Source: Anthoceros angustus (Eukaryota; Streptophyta; Anthocerotopsida; Anthocerotales; Anthocerotaceae). Taken from it: a stretch of 64,000 bases of DNA. The number at the start of each line of letters is the position of its first letter. Positions within the stretch are counted from its first letter, which is position 1. Location of the stretch: positions 806,001-870,000 of the forward strand of contig MU008173.1 in NCBI GenBank assembly GCA_010909165.1, in the 5' to 3' direction. Positions 11,754-21,989 of the stretch are shown here, piece after piece. The notes under the pieces are model-generated. The model saw only the letters and a list, made by a program, of their open reading frames with translations, did no database searches and was not told the origin of the DNA. Position numbers and translations under genes: made by a program.

Positions 11754-13027
11754 GCCATTTTAATTTGGGCAGCTTCTATTAGAGAAGCTCCTAAATTCAA
11801 TCGCCTGAAAGCTCGTCATTGCTAACAACATGCCCCCGCCAATCTCGAGCAGTCTATCTTTTTGTTCAGCAACATGCTATCTTCTCTCGCTCTAGTTCTA
11901 AGATTTTTGATGCCTAGCCTGCTTTTGGACTCCTCGTTAGCTCTTAGTCTCCCGGCTATGAGTAGAACATCATGCGATGTTATTGCACCAACAAAACAAA
12001 GTGAATAGCTACCCGTGGATAGCAGCAAACAAGCATATGCCGATAGTACCAGCATGGAAACCGACGGAGGAAGGCACCCCATGCAAGCAAATAGTGAACT
12101 GGGAGTGGCAAACGGAGGAAACTAAAAGCCAGAATGGAGTAAGGCCTTGTACCTTTATTTGAGAAGAACCATGCGAGATGGTTCAATGCCTCGCTCCCCT
12201 TCTCCATAGCCCAATAGCTTGACCTTCCCGAATGATCGCCAGCCTCTCCGCCTTGCACCTTGTTGAAGTCTGTCATCAAAGCTTCCAGTGGTCCTTAATC
12301 GCTTGTTAGTCTTGAAGATCCCTAAAGCTACACATGCAATCGATATTGCAGCCCAACGAGCTTCACCATCATTCGCTCCTTGGTACCTCCTTCTATGTTT
12401 GGCCATGTCTTCTTTTCTTGCGCAATCAACGAAGAAGGCCGCCTTCCTCCCATCTCTTGTTTGCCACCGGCTCCTTAGTAGGGCCCGTCGAACTTTCTTG
12501 CTCCTTTCTTCCTTTTGCCACCGCTTTCTTCTACATGCAGTCGAGTGATACTGCAAGGAACTTGGGACACCGCCAAGGAGTCCACTTGCCATGTAGGTTG
12601 TGCATCCGCCATTGAAAATGAGTGGCAAGGACGTTTTGCTGATTATTCACACTTGCGCCCATTGTGCTAGGCATCCGTTGCAGACCAAGGTCATGATTTC
12701 CTCTATGGACAACTGGAGGAGAGCGTTGCGATTCTCCTGGTACTGCCTGCAAAGATAGAGGCCACATGATTCGTTCTAGGTATGAGATCTAGGTTGCACA
12801 ACACAACAAAAACGGTGCACCTTCGCGGCCGCCAAGCATCTGCGCACTCCGAAACGCCACACTTGTACCCTAGAAAACTAGAAGTAATGGGGTTCTTGAA
12901 TTCAATGTAGGTTCCATGAAGACCCGACCCGATATTTCTTACAGATGCCGTGCACGGGATTTTTCGCCGTTCCGGAATCTGCCATCGACCAAGGATTTCT
13001 CGTATCTAAAATGGACCTAACCGCCAT
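11754..13027 (-). pseudogene. Second, indel-riddled copy of Harbinger ORF2 region
   Basis: This is the tandem copy of 10441-11753. The SANT-like coding part (about 12155-12770 on the minus strand) is split among frames: KEDMAKHRRRYQG and ARWAAISIACVALGIFKTNKR are visible but separated by frameshifts. Differences from copy 1 are mostly 1-5 base deletions scattered through the unit, with few substitutions. Either the copy decayed after duplication or the consensus of a duplicated region carries sequencing indels. Confidence 0.75.
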
Positions 13028-13115
13028 TTTATCGTATTTAGTGTGGCTTGATCTTGTCCTTTTCGCCACGTCATGTATTTTATGTCGGGTTCGGGTTCAT
13101 GCGAACCCAGCCTTA

Positions 13116-13148
13116 GCTATGGGATTAAAGGGAGTGGATGCCCTTGGC
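13116..13148 (-). repeat. Right part of the MITE copy split by Harbinger
   Basis: GGGATTAAAGGGAGTGGATG and CCCTTGG continue the MITE-like repeat whose left part ends at 8520. The same words follow the equivalent point in the copy at the right end of the window (about 63930-63960). Confidence 0.6.
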
Positions 13149-13440
13149 AGAAGAAGAGGTCTATTTTAGTTCACTTGGACGGATTTTTCCCTGGGACTTA
13201 ACAACTTATACGTTGGTGTGCCTAAGATACCTGCACCAAGATCCACTCCCTCTAGGCACCCTACGTAAGTATCGATCTAAGCACAAGATGCTTAATAATG
13301 GCATTTTTATGAACGTGTATCCACTTCACCTAACCCATTTGGTACTTAGTAGCTTAGGCACACCATGGTACAAGTTGTCAAGTACCAAGTCCCATCATAA
13401 AAAAGTTCCATTTGAGTGGAGTCTAATATACTTCTTCTTC
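13149..13440 (+). repeat. MITE-like element, long variant with inverted halves
   Basis: Begins AGAAGAAGAGGTCTATTTTA and ends CTAATATACTTCTTCTTC, imperfect inverted ends related to those of the 19485-19681 element. The left half carries the family sequence in the same orientation as the 19.5-kb copy (GTTGGTGTGCCTAAG, CACAAGATGCTTAATAATGG). The right half has CACCATGGTACAAGTTGTCA in the opposite orientation, so this copy is a larger inverted structure. Confidence 0.6.
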
Positions 13441-13475
13441 CCAAGACACATATTAATTAGAACGCCACTATTAAG

Positions 13476-13585
13476 CATTCTCTGCTTAGATCGGACTTTT
13501 TTCTATACATGGGCTCAATAACATGTGTCACATTCTCTGCTTAGATCGGACTCTTTTCTACACATGGGCTCAATGACATGTGTCC
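13476..13585. repeat. 55-bp tandem duplication
   Basis: Two adjacent units each starting CATTCTCTGCTTAGATCGGA and ending in CATGTGTC. The opening words also occur in the MITE family, so it is probably a decayed MITE end that duplicated. Confidence 0.8.
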
Positions 13586-13732
13586 GAAGAGTGCCGGCAA
13601 CCTTAGTGGGGTTGTCACAAAAAGTTGGGTGAAATAACTGATTAACGTGTGCTAAAATATAATGGGTGGCAATTTAAAATCTGGTGGATATTGAGTTGAG
13701 ATTTGTAATTCCAAATTTGGTGCAAAAAGGGC

Positions 13733-13872
13733 TTTGGCTTTGTGAAATAAGCCTAATTTGCGGAAACAGATTTGTGGAATAAGCCTAATTTGCACAAACC
13801 TTTGGCTTTGTGGAATAAGCCTAACTTGCGCAAACCTTTGGCTTTGTCGAATAAGCCTAACTTGCGCAAACC
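13733..13872. repeat. Four-unit tandem repeat, about 33-36 bp
   Basis: Four units with consensus around GGCTTTGTGGAATAAGCCTA followed by ACTTGCGCAAACC. The last two units are 36 bp and nearly identical; the first two have diverged. Each unit carries a small dyad (GGCTT...AAGCC). No coding sense is apparent. Confidence 0.85.
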
Positions 13873-13879
13873 TTGTTTT

Positions 13880-15010
13880 GGAATCGAGTAACTTCAACAT
13901 GCATTCACTCCCCCAACGTGTTTACTATAACTTAGCCAAATGACTTAGTTGTTTTGAAGCAAGCCATTACGCAAGCTAGATTCAAATTTTTAAAGAAGGC
14001 ATTTTAAAATATCTTACTTCCAATTAGGTATCATTTATTAGAGGAAATAGCGATATATATCTGTCCAAACCCATACTATTTAGAATGTTTTTAACATTCA
14101 CTGAATAATTTTTGTGTTTTAAGGTACAACTAAAAAATAATGATTAAGCACCGAATCATTATATCACCTACAATATACAAGAGCTTTTCTTAAAAAATTA
14201 TTTTACGGCTCTCCTAGTGTGTAAGGGGTTTGGTCTAGTGACATGACATGCTGGCAAAATGCGTTTTCACCAAAAAAAAACTGGCAAAATGCGTACCCAG
14301 AGGATACGTACGCAGAGAATGGGAGTTCGTTCTCGCATGGCCATTTAATGCCAATACAAACGAAGAAGAGCATTTTCCATTACCTTTGTGGTGATTCTGC
14401 GATTTCTCTAACCTTTGCACGGGGTTGGATTAGTTGTGTGGCAGGGGTTTTATTTTACAAGTAGAACATGGAGTTCGGCCTTCGGATGGTTTGTGCTTCT
14501 GGCCTGATAGGAGATGTATTGTCTTCTCGTTCTGTTCACCTATTTAATTACAAGTTGATTTTCCACGGAGAAAAGAACTGTTATGCAAGCAAAGAGTTGT
14601 GAGCTGCCGCTGGTTGCCATGCTTCTTGCCACCGAATCCAGCAGGCCTAGTCTTAGCCCATCTCCCAATTTTTGTGGCCTGGCCTACATTCTCCGGCTGG
14701 CTACTGAACCCTGTCAAATGGTTGAGTTATGCCTTTACTGGACTTGAGACGGTGGTTGTACCGGCCGTGGCCCTGCATAACCTGCCTGCACTGGCTGATT
14801 CTGAGCCAGCCCTGCCATCGTTGCGGAGCTGTCCCTGTGGCTGTAGCTCTGGCGTCTGTGTCGCAATCGATTCAAAGCTTCACGCTTTGTATCAATTGTG
14901 TAGGAAGTTTACTTTTAAGAAGTAAACAGTAAACTACTTACTGTTAGCTAGATCGCGGTTCGCTTATTCGGGAACTAGCTCACCGTTTGGTACAAAATGT
15001 GTGCGAAGTG
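13880..15010. other. AT-rich gene-free stretch
   Basis: AT-rich to about 14200. A short repeated word containing CTGGCAAAATGCG occurs near 14250 and 14281. A 108-codon frame at 14599-14925 has no recognisable domain. Nothing else was identified. Confidence 0.4.
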
Positions 15011-15019
15011 TTGCAGCTT

Positions 15020-15765
15020 GGTAGATACTTGAAGAGTGGTGACATATACTGCCCTGATTGCAGGGTATCCCAGCAGGACATGGGCCAGGAAGCCCTCTGT
15101 CTTTACAGTGGTATGCAAGAAGTGGGTATGGCAGTACTTAACCAATTCCTTGCCAATTGTGAAGCGGGCATCCATAGCAGTAACCAATTCCTTGACAATT
15201 GTGTGCCTAGGCAACTGGAAATGTAGCAGCTTTGCATCTGGGCAGGTAGCTGAAAGCATGGTTGTTGCACAACATGTGTTTGATCCAACGACCGATTCGG
15301 AAAGGGATGTTTCCTTATGGAGTGCCCTGATCGCAGGCTACACCAGTCAGTGAAGTGGTGTTTGATGAGTTGGGCCACAGAATGCGATAGGCGGATGGCA
15401 TCCAGCCATACGGGATCCCATTCGTCAGTGTACTAACAGCATACAGTCACGGGGGTCTTGTCAGGCCTTCAAGGCGTCGGAGCACTTTGCGGCTGTGAGC
15501 AGACACTACGGCATCACTCCCGGGGTGGAGCAATACAAACACGTGGTGGACATACAGTATGTCCTGGGCCGTGCAGGCTAACTGGAGAAGGCTCCAGCTT
15601 TTCGTGAGCATGATGCCCGTGCTGGAGTGCTTGTCAAAAGTGGAGCAACGTGGAGGCGGGGAGCCCATCTTTCCAGGAGGCAGTGAGGCTAGACAGGGCA
15701 TGCGCTGCAGCATGTGTGTTGATGTCCAACATATACAGCGGTGCCCAGATGTGACAAGTGCGGGT
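15020..15765 (+). pseudogene. Decayed PPR gene fragments
   Basis: Short pieces in shifting frames match plant PLS-class PPR proteins. They include VTYTALIAGYPS and then MGQEALCLYSGMQE (about 15030-15125), VSLWSALIAGYTSQ (about 15307-15352), and a C-terminal type stretch around 15455-15760 (HYGITPGVEQYKHVVDI, then LGRAG, later PSFQEAVRLDRACAAA). Stops and frame changes separate them. This looks like the remains of one PPR gene related to the one at 61.3 kb. PPR proteins normally bind organelle RNA; this copy cannot encode one. Confidence 0.65.
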
Positions 15766-15769
15766 GAGG

Positions 15770-17450
15770 AGAAACGGAATTAGGGCAGGAGGGCAGCCAG
15801 GTCAGAGCCGGTGCAGGAGAGAGTGGAGTGGAGAGGCCGTCGAGAATGGTTGCCTTGCAGCTTCTTCCAAGTAAAGCTACCGTGAGTTGCAAAGGCTAAC
15901 AGCAAGAGGTCAAATCAAGGGGCCAGGGCAAGGGGGGCAAATCAATACCATGCTTGGAGCCGGCGGCAAGTTGGCTTCCCAAGTCCAAGCATTTGCAGTG
16001 GCCGTCGAGAAAATGTTTACCTTGCAGCTTCTTCCGGATGCTTCAATTCTCAGGACACCCAAGCAAGAAACTATGCACCTGCAGGTCCCGTCCCTCCAGG
16101 TGACAACTTCCTTCATTGTGATACACGTATAGCGCTGGTAGGATCTGTGTTGCATTCGTGCCACGCGGCAGGCAAGTTTCAGTCCGTTGTGCTTCACAGT
16201 TTCCGTGGGCAGTGGAGCTATGGGCGCGGCGGACCCGCATCGGAGGAGGTGGCGGTGACAGACGCCCTTGCCTGAGTTTCATAACTGGCCCGAAGAGTTT
16301 AGGCCCAGCATCAAACATGACGTGTACCACGCAGACCTGCCGGTGGTGGATCTGCTCCTGTCTTCCAGCTGGAGGAGCTGATTGCCAAGGGGGAAGCCTC
16401 AGTTGGGTACTGTGTTGTGCAACAACCCCAAGCGCAGGAACAGGCTTTTTCCTCGCCCCGCATGGCGATACAGACTTAGTGATTCCTCCCCAACTTGACC
16501 ACTCGGACCACCCTCGCCGCTATCGGACTTTCAAACCACACGAGCTCTTTCAGCATATGCGATCCGTGGGAGTCAAAGGTCGCGGACATCTCACCCGCCA
16601 CTTTCAGCTCTGCCCTAGCATACCGTCCTTTGCTTGGCCATCCTTTGCTTGGCACCTACAGCTAAAAAGTACGTCGGCCAAACTGTACACATACATACAG
16701 AATTGTAGGAGGAGTTATGAGTGGAGTTGTCGCAGCGATGGTGTCGTATGCGGGGCGGTGCATCTGTTATAAGGCCCCTTCATGCCTGCCAGCCTCAGGC
16801 TTTTCCAGTTTGATCCACTTGGAAGATGAGGTACCATGACCCATCTATCAGACAAGCGAGTTGAAGTACTCGGACTAGTCCCTTGTGTCCCTGCTCCACC
16901 CTTCCCCGTCGACCTCTTTTGCTCATTTTGATTTTCAGAGATCCTCATGGATCTTGATGCAGACCTTTTAGAACAGTTCTTTCCCTCCCACCCTCCTCCC
17001 CGCTTTTACTACCTTTTAAAACAGTCCTCCCTTCCCTCCCAGCCTCCTCCCCGCTTTTACTACCACACTGCGACATTTACAACACGGTTTTGAATCGGAG
17101 TACACTTTCCTACGTTATTTTTACTATAATAACAACAATAATTTTATTTATGTCCACATAGGATGGAAGCACCATTATGGGACAAAGATAGAAAAGCATA
17201 AAAAGAGGTGAAAAACTGAGTACATGAACTAAAGAGATGGTAAAAGTATGTGTTACAAATAAGAAATAAGAAGGCAATCCAAATAATCAATCAACAATGT
17301 CACAAATAGAGGTAGAGGATTATGCTCCAAAATAACCAACTTATCACCACAAAAAAGGCCACCTGTCCCAAAGCACGAGTAGCCTTAAAGGCAGGCAATT
17401 TCTCGTCAATTTCTCCTTCTTATTTCGCCACTGCAACGGGGTGAGAGGTT
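15770..17450. other. No recognisable gene
   Basis: A frame at 16158-16772 and overlapping reverse frames were inspected and no family was recognised. Near 16990-17060 a CCTCCCCGCTTTTACTACC word occurs twice. 17100-17440 is AT-rich. Confidence 0.4.
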
Positions 17451-17499
17451 TCGCTTGGGTCTGATCCAGCCACTAACGTGTTCTCTTCCGACCTGCTGC

Positions 17500-18500
17500 T
17501 GTGGGGCCTCCATCGACAACGCTGGGGCCAATGGGTGGACATCGTATTGCTACACACGACGCTGTCCGAGACGTCATGTTCTTGATGGCCAAGGAGAGCG
17601 GTTTCTTCGCTTTCAAGGAGCGGCAGTATACTTTGCTCAATGGCGTCTTTATCAAAGCTGACCTTTTCTTGACGCGGGGGGACGCGGTCTCGGTTGCGGA
17701 TATGGTTGTCACTGACTTAACCAAAAATTCTGCTAGTGACCATGTCATCATCAACCCTCCAGGTTGGGCGACGGAAGAGAGCGCAACTAAGAAAATTCAC
17801 AAGTACATGGCCATGTAGCAAGGTCACATTTTCATCCCCCTTGCCACTGAAACCCATGGGCCCTTAGGAAAGGTTTTTTCTCGTTTTATCGAGGAGTGCG
17901 CAAGGGCCTACTACAACGACAGGGCCGGGTTGGCCTCCCCCTTTCTAGTGTCATGCCATATTTCAGGCAATGGGTTTCCATCGCCCTACAAAGGGTGTTG
18001 GCCAGCGCAATCTTTAGGATGATCACGAGTCGGAGACGTCATGTTCTTGATGGCCAAGGAGAGCGGTTTCTTCGCTTTCAAGGAGCGGCAGTATACTTTG
18101 CTCAATGGCGTCTTTATCAAAGCTGACCTTTTCTTGACGCGGGGGGACGCGGTCTCGGTTGCGGATATGGTTGTCACTGACTTAACCAAAAATTCTGCTA
18201 GTGACCATGTCATCATCAACCCTCCAGGTTGGGCGACGGAAGAGAGCGCAACTAAGAAAATTCACAAGTACATGGCCATGTAGCAAGGTCACATTTTCAT
18301 CCCCCTTGCCACTGAAACCCATGGGCCCTTAGGAAAGGTTTTTTCTCGTTTTATCGAGGAGTGCGCAAGGGCCTACTACAACGACAGGGCCGGGTTGGCC
18401 TCCCCCTTTCTAGTGTCATGCCATATTTCAGGCAATGGGTTTCCATCGCCCTACAAAGGGTGTTGGCCAGCGCAATCTTTAGGATGATCACGAGTGCTGG
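17500..18500 (+). pseudogene. Non-LTR retroelement (LINE) C-terminal remnant in a perfect 465-bp tandem duplication
   Basis: The frame starting near 17501 reads HDAVRDVMFLMAKESGF, then DLFLTRGDAVSVADMVVTDL. After a stop at about 17816 comes HIFIPLATETHGPLGKVFSR, and in another frame FRQWVSIALQRVLASAIFRM. This order (HDAVRD... ADxVVxDP... FxPLAIExxG... RRVSIALQRAQAxxILR) is the conserved C-terminal tail seen after reverse transcriptase in many plant LINE-like elements. Units 17568-18032 and 18033-18497 appear identical over 465 bp, so duplication is recent although the protein is broken by a stop and a frameshift. No reverse transcriptase domain is present. Family assignment is by motif memory. 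Confidence 0.6.
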
Positions 18501-18554
18501 AGACGCGGCATCGGCGGCACCAGTGGTAGGTAGGCCCCTATCTCGGACGGCAAT

Positions 18555-18965
18555 ATGTTGGGGGCGGTTGGGGGTTATAGGGTAGATTAGTGCGGGGGCA
18601 TGCCCCCCTGGCCTGGTGCCCCGTCGTGGATTGTCCCGGTTGGGGGTTATAGGGTAGATTAGTGCGGGGCATGCCTCGGCCCGTGCCCGTCGTGGATTGT
18701 CCGGTTGGGGTTATAGGGTAGATTAGTGCGGGGCATGCCCCCGGTGCCCGTGTGGATTGTCCCTTGGGGTTATAGGGTAGATTAGTGCGGGGCATGCCCC
18801 TTGGCCCGTGCCCGTCGTGGATTGTCCCGGTTGGGGTTATAGGGTAGATTAGCGGGGCATGCCTCGCCTGTGCCCGCCGTGGATTGTCCTGCTTGGGGTT
18901 ATAGGGTAGATTAGTGCGGGGGCATGCCCCCTTGGCCTGGTGCCCCGTCGTGGATTGTCCCCTTT
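18555..18965. repeat. GC-rich tandem repeat, about 6 units of 55-80 bp
   Basis: Units contain GGGGTTATAGGGTAGATTAG followed by TGCGGGGCATGCCCC and GTCGTGGATTGTCCC. GCATGC sits in a GC palindrome (GGGGCATGCCCC). Units vary in length by small deletions. The array sits just after the retroelement remnant; a related but different tail (GCGGGGGCTAGCCCC...) follows the second remnant at 26040-26215, so it is probably the expanded 3' tail of that element. Confidence 0.8.
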
Positions 18966-18969
18966 CGCC

Positions 18970-19480
18970 TCCGAGTAGATGGGATTTCCCATCTCGTTCT
19001 TTTTATAAAGTCTCCACATTCCCCTTGATGTTGCAGTTATGTTGAAATCTTGAGGTCTTGTTACACTTTTTGAGCCCTTCGTTAGAGTTTGGTTTGGAAA
19101 TCAATCCTTCCCCTTTTTACATTCTTGTTACAATCTTGTTGCAAGCATGTTGCAATTTAGTGAGAGGTAGTATATGTCCCCTCTCAAAATTTCAACATAA
19201 TTGTAACAACCAAAGTGTTACATGGCCAGTAGTGAGAATTGATGGGTGCTAAATTTTAACAATCGGCTTTGATGGCCCGATTGATCAGTAATTTATACCT
19301 TAATATAAAATAAAATTCTTAATATGATATATAAGTATATCTAATAATGTAATATTAGTATCTACATATACATCTACAATTATCTACATATACGTATCCC
19401 CTGTAATTATCCACATATAAGCATACATATCCTCTACTTTATCATGATTATAAGTGCACAATGGAAGAAGAAGAAGAATA
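18970..19480. other. AT-rich gene-free stretch
   Basis: GATGGGATTTCCCATC near 18978 is a perfect short palindrome, followed by TTTTTATAAAGTCTCC, shared with the tail of the 26-kb remnant. The rest is AT-rich, with no coding sense. Confidence 0.5.
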
Positions 19481-19484
19481 ATAA

Positions 19485-19681
19485 TTTTATTTAAGTCCAC
19501 TAAGGACGGATTTCCGTCATGGGACTTGGTACTTGACAACTTGTACCATGGTGTGCTTAAGCTACTTGCACCAAGGGCATCCATTCCCTTTAAGCACCCC
19601 ATCTAAGTACCGATCCAAGTGCAAATACTTAATAATGATGTTCTTATGAATGTGTATCCATTTGGATGGACTTAAATAAAA
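19485..19681 (+). mobile_element. MITE-like element, about 200 bp, with 15-bp perfect TIRs
   Basis: Starts TTTTATTTAAGTCCA and ends with its exact reverse complement. The inverted match continues outside as GAAGAAGAA on the left (after a 6-base insertion) and TTCTTCTTC on the right. The interior has no ORF. Related copies are at 8450-8520 plus 13116-13148, 13149-13440 and 63866-64000. No clear target duplication was established. Confidence 0.75.
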
Positions 19682-19689
19682 TTCTTCTT

Positions 19690-20980
19690 CATTTGAACAC
19701 ACATCGGCTGCACATCATGATCACTTTATTTTCTTCAAATTCATAACATGTAGGATTTTAATATTTTTCGATCGATTAATAACTAATTAAATTTGAAATA
19801 ATATAAAATAAATAATGAAAAAGGTTAATGGTTCCATCTCAAATCTCAAATCTCAAATCTGGATAAAAGTTCTGCAAATATTTACCCTGTGGAGGGGCAA
19901 GTAACCACGGCAGACTGTGCAGTTGGATCGTCGGATGAGGGACTTTGACGAGGCGTCGTTGGTCGGAGCAAAGACGGGAAAGAGGCGAGCAGTCCATGGG
20001 GAGTGGAGACGGCGTGGGGGAATGGAAAGGTGGTGCGACCAGTGAGCGCGTAACGCGTACGGCAGGACGATGGCGGTAAGGACTTCACACTGGACAGGGC
20101 ATTTAATAAGGAGCTGCATCTGCACAGGTGAGTCGGTGGGGTCGCCTCGACTGTACCCGAGACCTAATAAAGGGCAGAGATGGAGACTGGAGCACGGGCC
20201 CGCAAGCCTATTTCGACTAAAGCTGCCTCTGCGTCCGTCTCTGCCTCTTCTCCTGCTGCTGCCCATCTTACCTCGTCGCGCACGGAATCATACTGCAGCC
20301 CCGGCCCGTATATACGCAGTATGTACATTTGTGGACGCCACTAGGGTAGAGTGTCGTGAAAAGCTGGCAAAGGGACTCGTCGTGGAGGAGCAGCCGATCC
20401 AGCTGCAGCCACATCGGCTCTGGATCCCTTCTACCTGCGGAGGAGGAGGTTTAGGACCCATCAGAGAGTTGGGTACGCATCCACTTGGATGTTATGTCAC
20501 ACTTGGTTGCTCGAGCAGTCCCTACCACTCGTGGGCTGCTTCAGATCTACGGTTAAGCTTGGTGGGTTCGCGGCGACGGCCGTGTGACACTGTGGACTGC
20601 GTGGTGCAGACAACGAATCTGCACAGGGATTGTGCTAAATGGGAACAGTTGCCGGCTGGCGGAAGTGAGACTGCTCAGCTGGCCAAGCAGCTGCTTTCGG
20701 GCTTTTAAAGGCCTAGACTGGCAGGTGAGGCGGCCATTGGCCTGATGGGTGACGTGCCTGCTCTGGAAATCGGGGTGTGGATTCTTGTGAGGTAGAGACG
20801 GAGCGGGGCTGGAGCAGGGAGAGCTCGTGCAAGTTTGTGTTTCTTCCTGGGAGTCCACGTTTTGGAGCGCATTGCGCAATTGCGGACATCTCCAAGGCAA
20901 GGCTTGAGGGACACTGCTGGGCATTTCCACTTCTCCATCTTTGAGGAGCCGGTTTTGGGGTGTGAAGGTGGATGAACTTG
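19690..20980. other. No certain gene; possible 5' region of the SNARE locus
   Basis: AT-rich to about 19850, then GC-balanced. Frames of up to 212 codons (20070-20708) lack family resemblance and overlap equally long reverse frames. First exons of the downstream SNARE could lie here but none was recognised. Confidence 0.35.
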
Positions 20981-21912
20981 CTAGGGCCATAACAGGTGAC
21001 AGCGAGGGATTCGGCGAGATTCAGCGAGATTCAGCGTCGATGCTGCCGAGATTGGCTGGCAAAGGCGATGGACGAGCTGTACTCGCGCGCAGGTGAGGAG
21101 TTGTCCTGCTCGGCTCTGCTTTTACTGGATGATGTTGCTTGAGGCAGGAGTTATGAATGACCCCTGCCTTTTTACACAGGTTGCTAGTCTGCAAAAAGCC
21201 ATGCAAAATGTATTTAAACGGAAACCTGGAAGTGTATCTGCCAATTGGCGGGAGCTGTTTAGGATGCTAAGTGATCGTGTGGGCACCAGTCGGGCTGTGT
21301 TTGTTTATACTGGGGGCTGCGTCGGAAGAGAATCTGACGGACAAGTGCTGATATTGAAGTAAGCTACTGACACATCTAACGGAGGGTTGTTTCTCTCTTT
21401 CAACACTGCGGAATTTTTTCCTCAATGCCTTTGTTGTTCTGCCAACACTATCTGTCAGGGAACAAGAGGAAGAGCTAGATGAGATACACTCAAGTGTGGA
21501 GCTCCTTGGAAGGGTTGGACTGACTGTTCTTGAAGAGCTCACTGGACAGGTAATACTTTGCTGCATGCTTTTGGAAGCTTGCTTGATGAGTGAAAGCTTG
21601 ATTAGGAATGTTGGAGGCCTGTAAGAGCTCCGCAGTGACCTGCAAGGATCTTGTCTTGGCTCTCTGATGCCGTGTGATTGTATTCTGACTTCAGGAAAGT
21701 CTCCTGGACGATTTTGGTCGGGACATGGGCAGCACCTTGAGCAGGGTGGATTTTGTGCAGGTGCTGTATCATGTCTCCGTTCACTTCTTTCTTACGTAGG
21801 TACAGAAGAAGTGTGCCTCTGATGGAATGAATCTGCTGTGCAGAAAAAAAACAGAAAGGGAAATATATAGGAGTCTGTTATTTTGGGATTTGCAGCATTG
21901 GCAGGAGTGAGG
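20940..21912 (+). pseudogene. Qc-SNARE (syntaxin-61-like) exons lacking the membrane anchor
   Basis: Exons match the plant SYP61/syntaxin-10 type. About 20960-20990 reads VKVDELARAI (compare the usual WQVDELExAI). 21181-21360 contains WRELFRMLSD and ends RESDGQVLILK. 21460-21550 reads EQEEELDEIHSSVELLGRVG, then LTVLEELTGQ. 21695-21760 reads ESLLDDFGRDMGSTLSRVDF plus VQ, joining to KK near 21804. The SNARE heptad core is good, including the zero-layer position in the LTVLEELTGQ/ESLLDDF stretch. After VQKK the frame continues CASDGMNLL and stops at about 21909 without the expected C-terminal membrane helix, and no clean N-terminus was found. It may be a truncated duplicate, or feed into the PTEN gene downstream. 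The homology is clear; gene status is uncertain. Confidence 0.55.
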
Positions 21913-21989
21913 GCGTGAGGTAGAGCAGGAGTGTTCGTACAACGCAGTTCTATATACCCAGACGAGCCGCAAGGCTGGACGGAATTTAG

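Noticed and set aside
13733-13872. Short regularly spaced repeats resembling a CRISPR array
   Set aside because: Units are contiguous with no unique spacers and lie in a plant nuclear context; a plain tandem repeat.
16158-16772. 204-codon frame
   Set aside because: Several frames here have a vaguely coding feel (HADLPVVDLLL) but no family could be named and no exon chain is consistent.
18538-18795. Reverse frame with repeated NLPYNP units
   Set aside because: It is a translation of the GC-rich tandem array; units shift frame and no start context or flanking exon exists.
20070-20708. 212-codon plus-strand frame
   Set aside because: No family resemblance, low-complexity arginine/leucine composition, and opposed by equally long reverse frames.
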